This document shows positions 33,157-42,298 of a stretch of 64,000 nucleotides of DNA, in pieces (the first letter of the stretch is position 1; every line of letters begins with the position of its first letter). Source of the stretch: Brevibacterium sanguinis (GTDB lineage Bacteria > Actinomycetota > Actinomycetes > Actinomycetales > Brevibacteriaceae); assembly GCF_003315415.1 (NCBI RefSeq), contig NZ_QNSB01000001.1, positions 1-64,000 of the forward strand. The letters are read 5' to 3'. The notes under the pieces are model-generated. The model was not told where the DNA came from, did not search any database, and saw only the letters and a list, made by a program, of their open reading frames with translations. The translations under genes were made by a program, and so were the position numbers.

Positions 33157-34350
33157 ATGACAATGCAGACGACTCGCTACCTCATCATCGGCGGAGGCAT
33201 GGTCGCGGACGCGGCTGCCCGGGGGATCCGGGAGCGCGACGAGGACGGGGGCATCGTTATCATCAGCGACGACGTCGATGAGCCCTACACGCGACCGGCG
33301 CTGAGCAAGAAGCTGTGGACGGACCCCGACTTCACTCCGGAGGACAACTACATGAACACCCGCGAGGACACGGGTGCGACGATCCACCTGACCACCGAGG
33401 CGACCGCGGTCGACGCCGAGGCGAAGACCGTGGAGACCACCGCCGGCACGTTCGCGTTCGAGAAGCTGCTCCTCGCGACCGGCGGTGAGCCGAAGTCCCT
33501 CGACCTCGAGGAGGGCGACCGGGTCATCGTCTTCCGCACCTTCGCCGACTACCGGCGGCTGACCGAGCTCTCCGGCCGCGACCTCGATGTCGCCGTGGTC
33601 GGCGGCGGATTCATCGGCACCGAGCTGGCTGCCGCCCTCGCCCAGAACTCGACCCGGACGACGCTGCTGTTCCCCGACGACACTCTCGGCGGATCCGTGT
33701 TCCCGCCCGATCTCGCCGAGAGCTTCCACGAACTCTACGAGGATCGGGGAGTGACCCTGATCGGCGGGACGAAGGTCTCAGGCGGGCGCGTCGACGGGGA
33801 GACGGTCGAGCTCGACTGCGGGGGAACCACAAGGACCTTCGACGCGGCGGTCCTCGGCCTCGGCCTCGACCCCCTGACCCACCTCGCCGAGGTGGCAGGC
33901 ATCGACACGGACGACGGCATCGTCGTCGACGAGTCCCTCCGTACCTCCCGGCCCGATGTCTTCGCCGCCGGCGACGTCGCGTCCTACCCGGACAGGATCC
34001 TCGGGCGACAGCGGGTCGAGCACGTCGACAATGCCAGGAACATGGGAGCCGTCGTCGGCCGGATCATGGCCGGCAGCGACGAGACCTACACCCACACGCC
34101 CTACTTCTACACGAACGTCTTCGACTTCGGCTACGAGGCGGTGGGCACGCTCGACTCCGGGCTGTCCACGATCGAGGACTGGCAGGAACCGCAGTCGAAG
34201 GGGACGGTGTACTACCTCGGCGAGAACGACCGGGTGCAGGGCGTTCTGCTCGTCAACCTCGGCGAGGGCCTCGATACCGCTCGGGAGATCCTCGCCGAGG
34301 ACTGGCCGCACACTCGCGAGGACCTCATCGGACGCCTGCCCGCCGAGTGA
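33157..34350 (+). CDS. AIF-like FAD-dependent NAD(P)H reductase
   Basis: A 397-residue pyridine nucleotide-disulfide oxidoreductase of the ferredoxin reductase/AIF type. Two dinucleotide folds are visible: YLIIGGGMVADAAARGI near the N terminus (FAD) and VAVVGGGFIGTELAAAL around residue 147 (NAD(P)H). The FAD-binding PDVFAAGDVASYP lies near residue 267. The C-terminal domain lacks redox cysteines, so it is not a disulfide reductase. The closest functional class reduces ferredoxin or quinones. It has AAAGGAGC upstream of ATG 33157. Confidence 0.88.
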   Translation: MTMQTTRYLIIGGGMVADAAARGIRERDEDGGIVIISDDVDEPYTRPALSKKLWTDPDFTPEDNYMNTREDTGATIHLTTEATAVDAEAKTVETTAGTFAFEKLLLATGGEPKSLDLEEGDRVIVFRTFADYRRLTELSGRDLDVAVVGGGFIGTELAAALAQNSTRTTLLFPDDTLGGSVFPPDLAESFHELYEDRGVTLIGGTKVSGGRVDGETVELDCGGTTRTFDAAVLGLGLDPLTHLAEVAGIDTDDGIVVDESLRTSRPDVFAAGDVASYPDRILGRQRVEHVDNARNMGAVVGRIMAGSDETYTHTPYFYTNVFDFGYEAVGTLDSGLSTIEDWQEPQSKGTVYYLGENDRVQGVLLVNLGEGLDTAREILAEDWPHTREDLIGRLPAE

Positions 34351-34458
34351 CTGCGGGTCCCGCCGCTCGATCCGCGTCTCGTGTCAGGACCGTGTGGAAG
34401 CATGAGAGGACAGAGGCAGCCCAGTGACAACCTCAAGGATGAGGGGTGGTGAGAGACA

Positions 34459-37071
34459 GTGGAGAAGCCGGAGACGCCCGGCGCGGACGAGACGACCGCC
34501 GACGTGGCGGCGACGCCCGTTCGAGCGGGTGCGCGACGTCCACGTGTCATCCTTGCTGACTCCTCACTTCTGCGCGGGGTCGCCTCCGCAGCCGAATCCT
34601 GCACCCGGGCCCATCTGTCCCTGGTCTCCGCTCTCACCGACTATGTGTTCCTCGTCGCTCGCCGAGGCGAGACGGCGACGATCGCCGAGAGCGTCGAACG
34701 GCACCGAGCCGGCGACGGGCGTGCCGCAGCCGGTCCGTGGGGACTCCAGGCTGGGACGACCTCTTCTCCAGGCGGGAAGGCGTCTGCTCCGTCGACGAGC
34801 ACAGTGAGTGCCTCCGCTCCAGGATCCGTTTTCGGCCTCCCACCGGTGGAAGAACCCCTGCCGGACTTTCCCGGGTTCGACCCGGACACCTCGCTGGCCG
34901 CCTGGACCCGCGAACACCTGTCGAAGGACGACATCATCCAGATCTCCGCGATCTGCGGGTCACCGACCGGACGGACGCTGCGGACCGTGGCGATGGCGGT
35001 GACCCTCTCCCAGGGACTGCCGCGGTTCCACTCCCGAATCGCCGACGGCGAGTTCACCGCCGCGCATTCCGAGGTCGTCACCAGTCTGTGCCTGTCCGTG
35101 CCGATGAGGCATCTCCCTCAGCTCGATGCTTACCTTGCCCGACGTCGTGCCGATGTCACCTGTGAGACGCTCAGGCGGACATTGGTCCAGAGGATCAGCG
35201 TGCTGGAGCCGCCAGAGGAGCGCTATCGGGAAGCCGCCGAGCGGCGCCGGGTCGAAGTGGACAATCACGGTGATGGGTCATCGGCGCTCATCATCTCGGG
35301 ACCCACGCTCGACATCAATGCGTGCTACCAGCGAGTCATGGGAATGGCGAGGGCAGTCCATTCCAATCAGGTCAGTGCGTTCGGACTGCCGAAGGGAACG
35401 ATGATCGATGACGGACGCGGCGTCGATGCTCTGGCGTTCGATATTCTCACCCGCACGGTTCCCACCTTGACCACGCGGATCACGAGCATCGATCCGGTCA
35501 GCGGAACTCCGCTGGTCCACGATGAGCCCTTCCGCCCGGAGGCCACGGGACCGGCTCCGGTCGGCGACCCTGCTCCGATCGGAGGAGTCACACCGTCACT
35601 CGTCGTCGACAGTCGGTGCTCTGCCTCATCGGCTCGGACGCGGGATCAGCGTGACCACAGCTTCGGCGGCCCGGTCGGTGAACCGGAGGTCATCAGCAGG
35701 GAGATGCTCCTGGTTCTGCCGACCGCTCAATGGTGGTTGAGCAGTCAGGCCGCCCTCATCGCCACCGTTCCCTTCCTCACGGCCTTCGGTCAGTCGCTGC
35801 TGCCCGGACAGCTTCCGGACGGTTCCCCGATCCCTGCCGAGACGGCCAGGAGGCTGGCCGGCAGCTGTCCGACGCTCTACCGGGTGCTCACGGATCCCGC
35901 GACCGGGACCCCCTTGGATGCGCGGGCGACCGCCTATCGGATCCCGCGCGACGTCCGCACCACTGTGACCTCGCAATGGGCCCTGTGCACCGCACCCGGG
36001 TGCACCCGGGAGGCAGTCCGCTCCGAACTCGACCACGTCATCCCCTTCGACCATGACCACCCTGACCAGGGAGGACTCACTCGATTCGGGAACCTTCACC
36101 CTCTCTGCCCGGTGCACCACGGGCTGAAGACCGGGCGGGTGTTCGACGTGCGAATGCCGAAGTCCGGGCTGGTCGAATACAGCTTCCGGCAGGGCGTGCG
36201 CACTTCGGTGCATGCTCCGGACGCCCCGATCGACACGGCTCACGCGCTGGAATGGTGGACGATGGATCGCTTCCCGGCTCAGGTCGATTGGACACGACCC
36301 CCGCCGTACTCGGACGCCGAGCCCATGGACGGCCAGGGCTCGGCAGCACCACAGGGGACTCAGACCGAGGGCTCCGAGAGACGGGTGCCGGGCGGTTCAG
36401 GGGACACGTCTGCCTTCGGTGCCATCGGTGCTGGGTCCGCGCCGGAGATGTCCACGGCCAAAGGCCGAGACATCAGTGCGGAAGGGGAGAAGTATGCCGG
36501 TGCCCGTTCCGTTTCGGGGCCGACCGGGGAGTACTGCGCGCTCGGACCCGACAGCCTCACCGACTGGGGGAGGATGGCGGCATCAGGGATTCGCACGATT
36601 GCCGCCAACGCCGCCGCTGCCTATGTCGAGCGACAGCGCCGTTCGTCGGCAGAGAAATCGAGGAGTTCCATGTCGGCAGGGCAAGCGGGCTGCGACCCGG
36701 ATGCGGGAGACGGGCGGAACGGACAAGTGCCGAACGCGCCACCACAGCCTGCTCCGGCAACCAGAGCAGCCGCTGAACCGCGCCCTCGTGTGGAAGCTCC
36801 ATTGCCGGGAGGCGCGCGAACCGAATCCGCCGATGACATATTCAGCACGATGATCGAGGGTGCCGAGATCGTGGAGTACGACCCCGTCATCCTCGAATGC
36901 AAGAAGGCGATCTCGAGAGACTACTCGGTCAAGATCCCCGTGATGATGCGCAATCGACGTGAGCAGATCCTCGCGGACTGGGAACGGCTGAAGAGGGCCG
37001 GACCCGAGTCGAACGCCGCGAGGATCATCGATTGGGAACACCGATTCGACGGCGACCCGCCTCCATTCTGA
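34459..37071 (+). CDS. DUF222/HNH endonuclease-domain protein
   Basis: An 870-residue actinobacterial protein of the DUF222 plus HNH type (related to the mycobacterial 13E12 repeat family). The N-terminal two-thirds is helical DUF222. The HNH motif lies near residues 520-560: RSELDHVIPFDHDH (first His), GGLTRFGNLHPLCPVHHGLK (central Asn and final His) with Cys residues that may bind zinc. About 250 residues of low-complexity sequence follow, then a helical tail. Such proteins are often in many copies per genome and their function is unsettled. The start is GTG 34459, without a clear ribosome site. It does not lie in an island or near integrases. Confidence 0.85.
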   Translation: MEKPETPGADETTADVAATPVRAGARRPRVILADSSLLRGVASAAESCTRAHLSLVSALTDYVFLVARRGETATIAESVERHRAGDGRAAAGPWGLQAGTTSSPGGKASAPSTSTVSASAPGSVFGLPPVEEPLPDFPGFDPDTSLAAWTREHLSKDDIIQISAICGSPTGRTLRTVAMAVTLSQGLPRFHSRIADGEFTAAHSEVVTSLCLSVPMRHLPQLDAYLARRRADVTCETLRRTLVQRISVLEPPEERYREAAERRRVEVDNHGDGSSALIISGPTLDINACYQRVMGMARAVHSNQVSAFGLPKGTMIDDGRGVDALAFDILTRTVPTLTTRITSIDPVSGTPLVHDEPFRPEATGPAPVGDPAPIGGVTPSLVVDSRCSASSARTRDQRDHSFGGPVGEPEVISREMLLVLPTAQWWLSSQAALIATVPFLTAFGQSLLPGQLPDGSPIPAETARRLAGSCPTLYRVLTDPATGTPLDARATAYRIPRDVRTTVTSQWALCTAPGCTREAVRSELDHVIPFDHDHPDQGGLTRFGNLHPLCPVHHGLKTGRVFDVRMPKSGLVEYSFRQGVRTSVHAPDAPIDTAHALEWWTMDRFPAQVDWTRPPPYSDAEPMDGQGSAAPQGTQTEGSERRVPGGSGDTSAFGAIGAGSAPEMSTAKGRDISAEGEKYAGARSVSGPTGEYCALGPDSLTDWGRMAASGIRTIAANAAAAYVERQRRSSAEKSRSSMSAGQAGCDPDAGDGRNGQVPNAPPQPAPATRAAAEPRPRVEAPLPGGARTESADDIFSTMIEGAEIVEYDPVILECKKAISRDYSVKIPVMMRNRREQILADWERLKRAGPESNAARIIDWEHRFDGDPPPF

Positions 37072-37128
37072 CGGCGACCCGCTCCGTACTGACAATGACC
37101 CGCCCCACCCTGACGAGGAGCCCCCGAT

Positions 37129-37698
37129 ATGGCTGAAATCCTGCTCTACCACCACGTGCAAGGCCTGACCGCCGGAGTCCAGAGCTTCGCAGACGAACTG
37201 AGACACGCCGGCCATACTGTCCACACCCCCGATCTCTTCGACGGCCGCACTTTCGCCAGCATCGCCGAGGGCTTCGAGTTCGTCGAGAGCGTGGGCTTCG
37301 TCGACATCAGGGAACGCGGAGCAGCCGTGGCCGACGACCTCCCCGCCGAACTCGTCTACGCCGGATTCTCCTTCGGCGTGATGATCACCCAGCGTCTTGC
37401 CCAGACCCGGCCCGGTGCTCGGGGAGCACTGCTCCTCCATTCCTGCCTGCCGGTCACCGAGTTCGGGGAGGCATGGCCGGCAGGACTGCCTGTGCAGATC
37501 CACGGCAAGGAGGGTGACGAGTACTTCGACGAGGATCTGCCCGCCGCGCGGGAGCTCGCGGCGGCAGAGGATGCTGCCGAGCTGTTCATCTATCCAGGCG
37601 ACGAGCATCTGTTCACCGACTCGTCCCTCGACGACTACGACCCCGAGGCGTCGACGCTGCTGATGGAGCGGGTTCAGGCGTTCCTTGCCTCGGTGTAA
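37129..37698 (+). CDS. dienelactone hydrolase-family alpha/beta hydrolase
   Basis: A 189-residue alpha/beta hydrolase of the dienelactone hydrolase family. The nucleophile elbow is GFSFG, with Ser where classical dienelactone hydrolases have Cys, an Asp-containing HGKEGDEYFDED segment and a catalytic His in YPGDEHLF. The true substrate is therefore probably a different ester or lactone. GAGGAG lies seven bases before ATG 37129. It follows the DUF222 gene by 57 bases. Confidence 0.85.
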   Translation: MAEILLYHHVQGLTAGVQSFADELRHAGHTVHTPDLFDGRTFASIAEGFEFVESVGFVDIRERGAAVADDLPAELVYAGFSFGVMITQRLAQTRPGARGALLLHSCLPVTEFGEAWPAGLPVQIHGKEGDEYFDEDLPAARELAAAEDAAELFIYPGDEHLFTDSSLDDYDPEASTLLMERVQAFLASV

Positions 37699-37816
37699 AC
37701 GAGGGACGGTAGGACACTCCGCGGGGCCTCCCGGCTGGCACGGCCCTCAGCCCTCACACATCCCGGGTGACCTGACCGACGAACGCTCTCGCCTCCCGGG
37801 TGAGGTTGATCAGCCC

Positions 37817-38719
37817 TCATGCATCCCGGGTGCGCAGCACCGTGTATCCGACGAGCAGCCCGGCACCGGCCCAACCCGCGAGCACCGCCAGGGCGACCGG
37901 CCAGGTGTACGGCTGCGTCGTCTCGACCGCGAGAACCGAGATCGCCTGATTCGGCAGGAACCGCACCAGGTCGCCGATCGCCTCGACGCCGAAGAGCGGC
38001 AGGATGTTGGGCACGACATGAAGCAATGCCAGGGCGGTGATGATGGTGAAGGCCGCGCTGCGCAGAGCGGCGCCGAGCCCGAGGACGACGATGCTCAGCA
38101 GTGCCAGGCCGACTCCGGTGCCGATCATCGCCCGAACGAGGTCGGAGAACTCGAAACGTCCGAACTCCGCAGCCGCCCCGGCGGCGATCGGGGTTCCGAT
38201 GAGGATGAGAGCGGCACCGGCGACGATCCCGATGAGCACCAGCACCACAGTCTTTCCGACCAGGACCTGGAACCGGCGGGGGACGCTCTGGAGCGTGGTC
38301 ATGATCGAGCCCGTCGAGTATTCGCTCGTGATCGCGAAGGTCCCGAGGAGGACCACAGCCATCTCGACGATGAGCATCGTCTGTACGACGATCTGCGGAG
38401 CGGGCATGGCCGTGTCGAAGCCGTTGAGTCCGCTCGCGAGCGCCGAAGCGCCGAGCAGCCAGCTGCCCGCGATCGTGCAGATGACGGCGCTGACGAGGAT
38501 CCACCATGTGGAGCGGACGCTGACGAGCTTCGTCCACTCGAAGGCGATCGCACCGGTCCAACTGCTCAGACGCGGACTGTGCGGTGCTCGTCGGGCGTGG
38601 GGCCCGGACAGGGCCTGCCGGGTCGAGCCGCGCCGGGGAGCGTGTTTCGCGGTCGGGTTCTGCGGGGCGTGCTCGGTCGTGCCGTTCGGGACCGGGTTCT
38701 GCGGGGTTGCGGTGGTCAT
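37817..38719 (-). CDS. ABC-2 type transporter permease
   Basis: A 300-residue permease with about six TM segments after an N-terminal cytoplasmic extension of about 55 residues rich in Pro, His and Arg. The EWTKLVSVRSTWW segment before the first TM is typical of actinobacterial ABC-2 permeases, and EYSTGSIMTTL lies in the loop after TM2. It overlaps the ATPase gene by four bases. A near-copy of its last codons occurs 63 bases beyond the stop (see findings). Confidence 0.92.
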   Translation of the reverse strand: MTTATPQNPVPNGTTEHAPQNPTAKHAPRRGSTRQALSGPHARRAPHSPRLSSWTGAIAFEWTKLVSVRSTWWILVSAVICTIAGSWLLGASALASGLNGFDTAMPAPQIVVQTMLIVEMAVVLLGTFAITSEYSTGSIMTTLQSVPRRFQVLVGKTVVLVLIGIVAGAALILIGTPIAAGAAAEFGRFEFSDLVRAMIGTGVGLALLSIVVLGLGAALRSAAFTIITALALLHVVPNILPLFGVEAIGDLVRFLPNQAISVLAVETTQPYTWPVALAVLAGWAGAGLLVGYTVLRTRDA

Positions 38720-39705
38720 CGTGATTCCTCCGGGTGGAGTTGGGCCGGGTCCTGCCCGGCGGTTGACGTTCGAGTGGGCGTCGTATCGGGCGTCTGAGTG
38801 GGCGTCGCGGGGGAGAGCGCCTGATAGTCGGTCGCCCCTGCTGTCAGGCGCGCATAGACATCCTCGAGCGAGGACCCGGTGAAGGAGAGCTCGTCGATCC
38901 GGAGCCGATGCGCATGGGCGAGAGCCCCGATCATCTCGATGCCATCCCCGCTCACCTGCAGCCCATCACCGTCGGCATCGACCTCAAGGCCGGCGTTCGC
39001 AAGCACGACGGCCAGGGCTGACGCCTCCGGGGTGCGGACGCGGGCGGTGCGGGTGACATCGAGCAGCTCGCGCAGCGGAGCATCGGCGACGAGGCGACCG
39101 CGGGCGATGATCACCAGGTGATCGGCAGTGTCCGCCATCTCGCTGAGCAGGTGGCTGGAGACGAACACGGTGCGTCCCTCCGCCGCCAGCGACCGCATCA
39201 GCCGACGGATCCAGCTGACTCCCTCGGGGTCGAGGCCGTTGACCGGTTCGTCGAAGACGAGCACCTCGGGATCGCCGACGAGCGCCGAGGCGATGCCGAG
39301 CCTCTGCCGCATCCCGAGCGAGAACGTGCCGATCCGGGACCGCGCCACATCGTCGAGGCCGACAGTGGCCAGCGCCTCGTCGACGCGGTGGGTGCCGATG
39401 CCGTTGCTGCGGGCCATGCCGAGCAGATGGCTGCGCGCGGATTGACCGGGATGACCCGTGCGCGGTTCCAGGAGCGCACCGACGGTGCGCAGAGGATGGT
39501 CGAGTTCGGCATAGCGGCGACCGCCGATGACGGCGGTGCCCGCGGTCGGTCGGTCGAGGCCGAGCAGCATCCGCATCGTCGTCGACTTCCCGGCGCCGTT
39601 GGGGCCGAGGAATCCCGTCACCCGCCCGGACCGGATCGTCACGGAGATGTCGTCGACGGCGCGTTTCTCGCCATAGACCTTGGTGAGTGATTCGAATCTG
39701 ATCAT
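38716..39705 (-). CDS. ABC-2 exporter ATPase
   Basis: A 329-residue ABC ATPase: Walker A GPNGAGKST (about 35-43), signature SLGMRQRLG, Walker B VLVFDEPVNGLDPEG and switch SSHLL. After the ATPase core there is an approximately 100-residue regulatory tail ending in Thr/Pro repeats. With the membrane partner it forms a DrrAB/bacitracin-type exporter. A sensor kinase and response regulator are encoded divergently just upstream, a standard arrangement for envelope-stress or antibiotic-induced exporters. The cargo is unknown. Confidence 0.93.
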   Translation of the reverse strand: MIRFESLTKVYGEKRAVDDISVTIRSGRVTGFLGPNGAGKSTTMRMLLGLDRPTAGTAVIGGRRYAELDHPLRTVGALLEPRTGHPGQSARSHLLGMARSNGIGTHRVDEALATVGLDDVARSRIGTFSLGMRQRLGIASALVGDPEVLVFDEPVNGLDPEGVSWIRRLMRSLAAEGRTVFVSSHLLSEMADTADHLVIIARGRLVADAPLRELLDVTRTARVRTPEASALAVVLANAGLEVDADGDGLQVSGDGIEMIGALAHAHRLRIDELSFTGSSLEDVYARLTAGATDYQALSPATPTQTPDTTPTRTSTAGQDPAQLHPEESR

Positions 39706-39899
39706 GATTGCTGTCCCTTCTCCATGTCGAACAGCCTAGGAATCGTGGGTCCGGCGCGAACCGGTCCGGAGGCAGTCACTCCATCCGCCCTTCGTCGGTG
39801 AGATCCGAGCATGCGACCCTGACTTTCGTCAGTGCCGTCATGTCCGCGCCCGTTGGTAGCATTCGAATCGAGAGGCGCTCCCGAGAGGCGGAACGGCAG

Positions 39900-41375
39900 A
39901 TGAGGCGACATGAGTGGTGGCAACCGGCCGGCCTCGTCGCATGTGCGGTGATCGTCCCGCTGCTCGTCGGCGGACCCTGGGCCGTCCTCCTCGCCCTCCT
40001 CGTCGTCCCCGCCTTCCTCATCGGGCGTCGCAGCCCTGACCTGCGCCCGGCACTCATCGCCGTCGGCACCGCGCTGCTCATCCAGCTTCTCGTCGCGTGG
40101 GTGCGGGAACCGGGATCGGTCCTCTCCGAGTGGATCGGCTATCTGCTTCACGACTTCGTGGTGATCCTCCTGCCCTGGTGGATCGGGAGGACGCTGCAGT
40201 TGAGGGAGCTGCGCCGCTCGAAGGAGGAGGCGATCATCGCCAATCTCGCACGAACCCGCGAGCGGGCCCGCATCGCCGAGGACATGCACGACGTGCTCGG
40301 CCACGATCTCGCCCTCATCGCGCTGCACAGCGGAGCACTCGAACTCCTGCCCGACGCCGGCGAGGACCAGCGCCGCGCCGCGGCCCAGATCAGACAGCGA
40401 GCGGTCGCCGCCACCGACAGGCTCCACGAGATCCTCGGCGTGCTGAGAGCCGAGGACTCGTGCGCCGAGGTGGAGATCGGGCAGCGCCGCAGCCCTGAAG
40501 GCGTCGGGCTCGAGACGATCGTCAACCGCGCCCGCGAGTCCGGGATGGACGTCACGATCGCCGCCACCGATCCAGCTCCCCCCGAGGCGAGCGCGGGTCC
40601 CACCTGCACTGGTCGCACCCCGGCCGGTCCCGCTTCCACTCCTCCCACTCCCGCCGAGGCGACCGCGCGGGCGATCGAACGCGTCGTCCAGGAGGCGCTG
40701 ACGAACGCGGCCAGACACGCCCCCGGCGCGCCGGTCCTGGTCGCCCTGCACACGACCGAGGACGAAACCCGCCTCACGGTGACCAACGGCCCACCTGATT
40801 CCTCGGGGAAGACCGCCCCTCCGCGGAGCCACGGGACGGGTCTCATTGCGGCGCAGGAGAGGGTTCGGATGCTCGGCGGAACACTGACGGCCGGGCCCCA
40901 CCTCGGAGGTTTTCGGGTCGAAGCGCGGATTCCGTCGAGTCCCGGTCGGCCGCCCCCTGTGGGGCAGGTCGACCCGGAGGCGGAGCAGAGGCTGAGAGTC
41001 CTCCGCCGGAGCGTGCGGACCAGTCTGCGCCGGACTGCTCTCGTGCCGGGCGTCTGCGCAGCTCTGCTCCTCGGCGCCTTCGCCGTGTTCCACGTCCTCA
41101 CCTTCACCAGCGTCGCCCTGCCGTCGAAGGACTTCGCACAGATCGACATCGGGCAGGACCGTTCACAGGTGACAGACCTTCTGCCCGCGTCCCATATCCC
41201 CGCTGACCGGCTCCCCGACACGATCGAGGTGCCGGCCGAACCGAAGTCGAGTGAGTGCCGGTTCTACCTCGCACGGGATTCACTCGCCGATCTCGGCAGC
41301 GACATCTACCGCATCTGCACGGCTGACGGCATCATCACCGTCGCCGACCGTTTGACCCCAGGAGGGCAAGGATGA
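39900..41375 (+). CDS. NarL-type sensor kinase with C-terminal membrane tail
   Basis: A 491-residue HisKA_3 sensor kinase. About four hydrophobic segments come first (residues 10-105), then the DHp box EDMHDVLGHDLALIALHSG, then a HATPase domain with QEALTNAARHAPGAP and GTGLIAAQERVRMLGG. Beyond the ATPase there is an unexpected extra part: a basic stretch, a transmembrane helix (GVCAALLLGAFAVFHVLTF) and about 85 extracytoplasmic residues including FAQIDIGQDRSQVTDLLP, reminiscent of BamE/SmpA-like folds. The ATG at 39900 follows GAGGCGGAA; an in-frame ATG at 39840 is less likely. It pairs with the response regulator through an ATGA overlap. Confidence 0.85.
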   Translation: MRRHEWWQPAGLVACAVIVPLLVGGPWAVLLALLVVPAFLIGRRSPDLRPALIAVGTALLIQLLVAWVREPGSVLSEWIGYLLHDFVVILLPWWIGRTLQLRELRRSKEEAIIANLARTRERARIAEDMHDVLGHDLALIALHSGALELLPDAGEDQRRAAAQIRQRAVAATDRLHEILGVLRAEDSCAEVEIGQRRSPEGVGLETIVNRARESGMDVTIAATDPAPPEASAGPTCTGRTPAGPASTPPTPAEATARAIERVVQEALTNAARHAPGAPVLVALHTTEDETRLTVTNGPPDSSGKTAPPRSHGTGLIAAQERVRMLGGTLTAGPHLGGFRVEARIPSSPGRPPPVGQVDPEAEQRLRVLRRSVRTSLRRTALVPGVCAALLLGAFAVFHVLTFTSVALPSKDFAQIDIGQDRSQVTDLLPASHIPADRLPDTIEVPAEPKSSECRFYLARDSLADLGSDIYRICTADGIITVADRLTPGGQG

Positions 41376-42121
41376 CGCCGACCGATCCTTCGCCGCGGCC
41401 CGACTCTTCGCCGCGGCCCGATCCGTGCCTTCAGTCAGACCCGAGTCTCGATTCGGACCCGAGCCTCTCCTCGACGGTCACGGTGGTCATCGTCGATGAC
41501 GAGACTCTCATCCGCAGTGGGGTGCGGGCGATCCTCGCCACCGATCCGGGCATCGAGGTGGTCGGTGAAGCCGGCGACGGACACGAGGCGGTCGAGGTGA
41601 TCAGGGCGATGCGTCCGGCGGTGGTGCTGCTCGACATCAGGATGCCGCGGCTGAACGGGCTCGACGCGATCCCGGAGATCCTCCGCCAGCTGCCGACGAC
41701 GAAGATCGTCATCCTCACCACCTTCGGTGAGGATGCCTATATCGCCGAGGCGCTCGAACGGGGCGCCAGCGGATTCCTGCTCAAGGCCTCGGATCCCAGA
41801 GAGCTGCGCGATGCCGTCCACGCGGTCGCCGGAGGAGCGGCGTACCTCTCGCCGCGTGTGGCGCACCGAGTGATCGACCGGTTGCGTGCGGGACCGCGCC
41901 CCGACGCCGAGGCGCAGAGTCGTGTCGAACCCCTGTCCCCTCGAGAGCGCGAGGTGCTCGCTCTCATCGGAGCGGGATGCTCGAACGCCGAGGTGGCTGC
42001 TCGCCTCTTCCTCACCGAGGGCACGGTCAAGGGTTATGTCAGCTCGATCCTGACCAAGCTCGAGGCGGAGAACCGAGTGCAGGCGGCGATCCTCGCGCAT
42101 CGCGCCGGTCTCGTCGCATGA
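41372..42121 (+). CDS. NarL/LuxR-family response regulator
   Basis: A 249-residue response regulator. It has an unusual 36-residue Pro/Ser/Asp-rich N-terminal extension before the receiver domain. The receiver has VDDE and phospho-acceptor Asp88 (VLLDIRMPRLNG), and the LuxR HTH has LSPREREVLALIGAGCSNAEVA and TEGTVKGYVSSILTKL. The extension is in frame with the kinase-overlapping start at 41372, but an internal start cannot be excluded. It likely activates the divergent ABC exporter. Confidence 0.92.
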   Translation: MTPTDPSPRPDSSPRPDPCLQSDPSLDSDPSLSSTVTVVIVDDETLIRSGVRAILATDPGIEVVGEAGDGHEAVEVIRAMRPAVVLLDIRMPRLNGLDAIPEILRQLPTTKIVILTTFGEDAYIAEALERGASGFLLKASDPRELRDAVHAVAGGAAYLSPRVAHRVIDRLRAGPRPDAEAQSRVEPLSPREREVLALIGAGCSNAEVAARLFLTEGTVKGYVSSILTKLEAENRVQAAILAHRAGLVA

Positions 42122-42201
42122 TCCTGAACCGTCCGGCACGTGTCCTTCGACCAGGGCTCGACGGCGATGGTCGCCGAGGAGAACGGGGTCGCGCACCTCG
42201 G

Positions 42202-42223
42202 CGCGGTTCGGCGCGGAACCGCG
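42202..42223 (+). terminator. hairpin after the two-component operon
   Basis: Inverted repeat CGCGGTTC/GAACCGCG with a 6-base loop, 81 bases beyond the response-regulator stop. Probable terminator of the kinase/regulator operon; no U-tract. Confidence 0.5.
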
Positions 42224-42298
42224 ACACGCTCCTCGGCGCGGGGCAGGCGTTAAGCTGGGGCAGATCGTGGCGCAGAGACGAGGGAATGGAGACCACAC

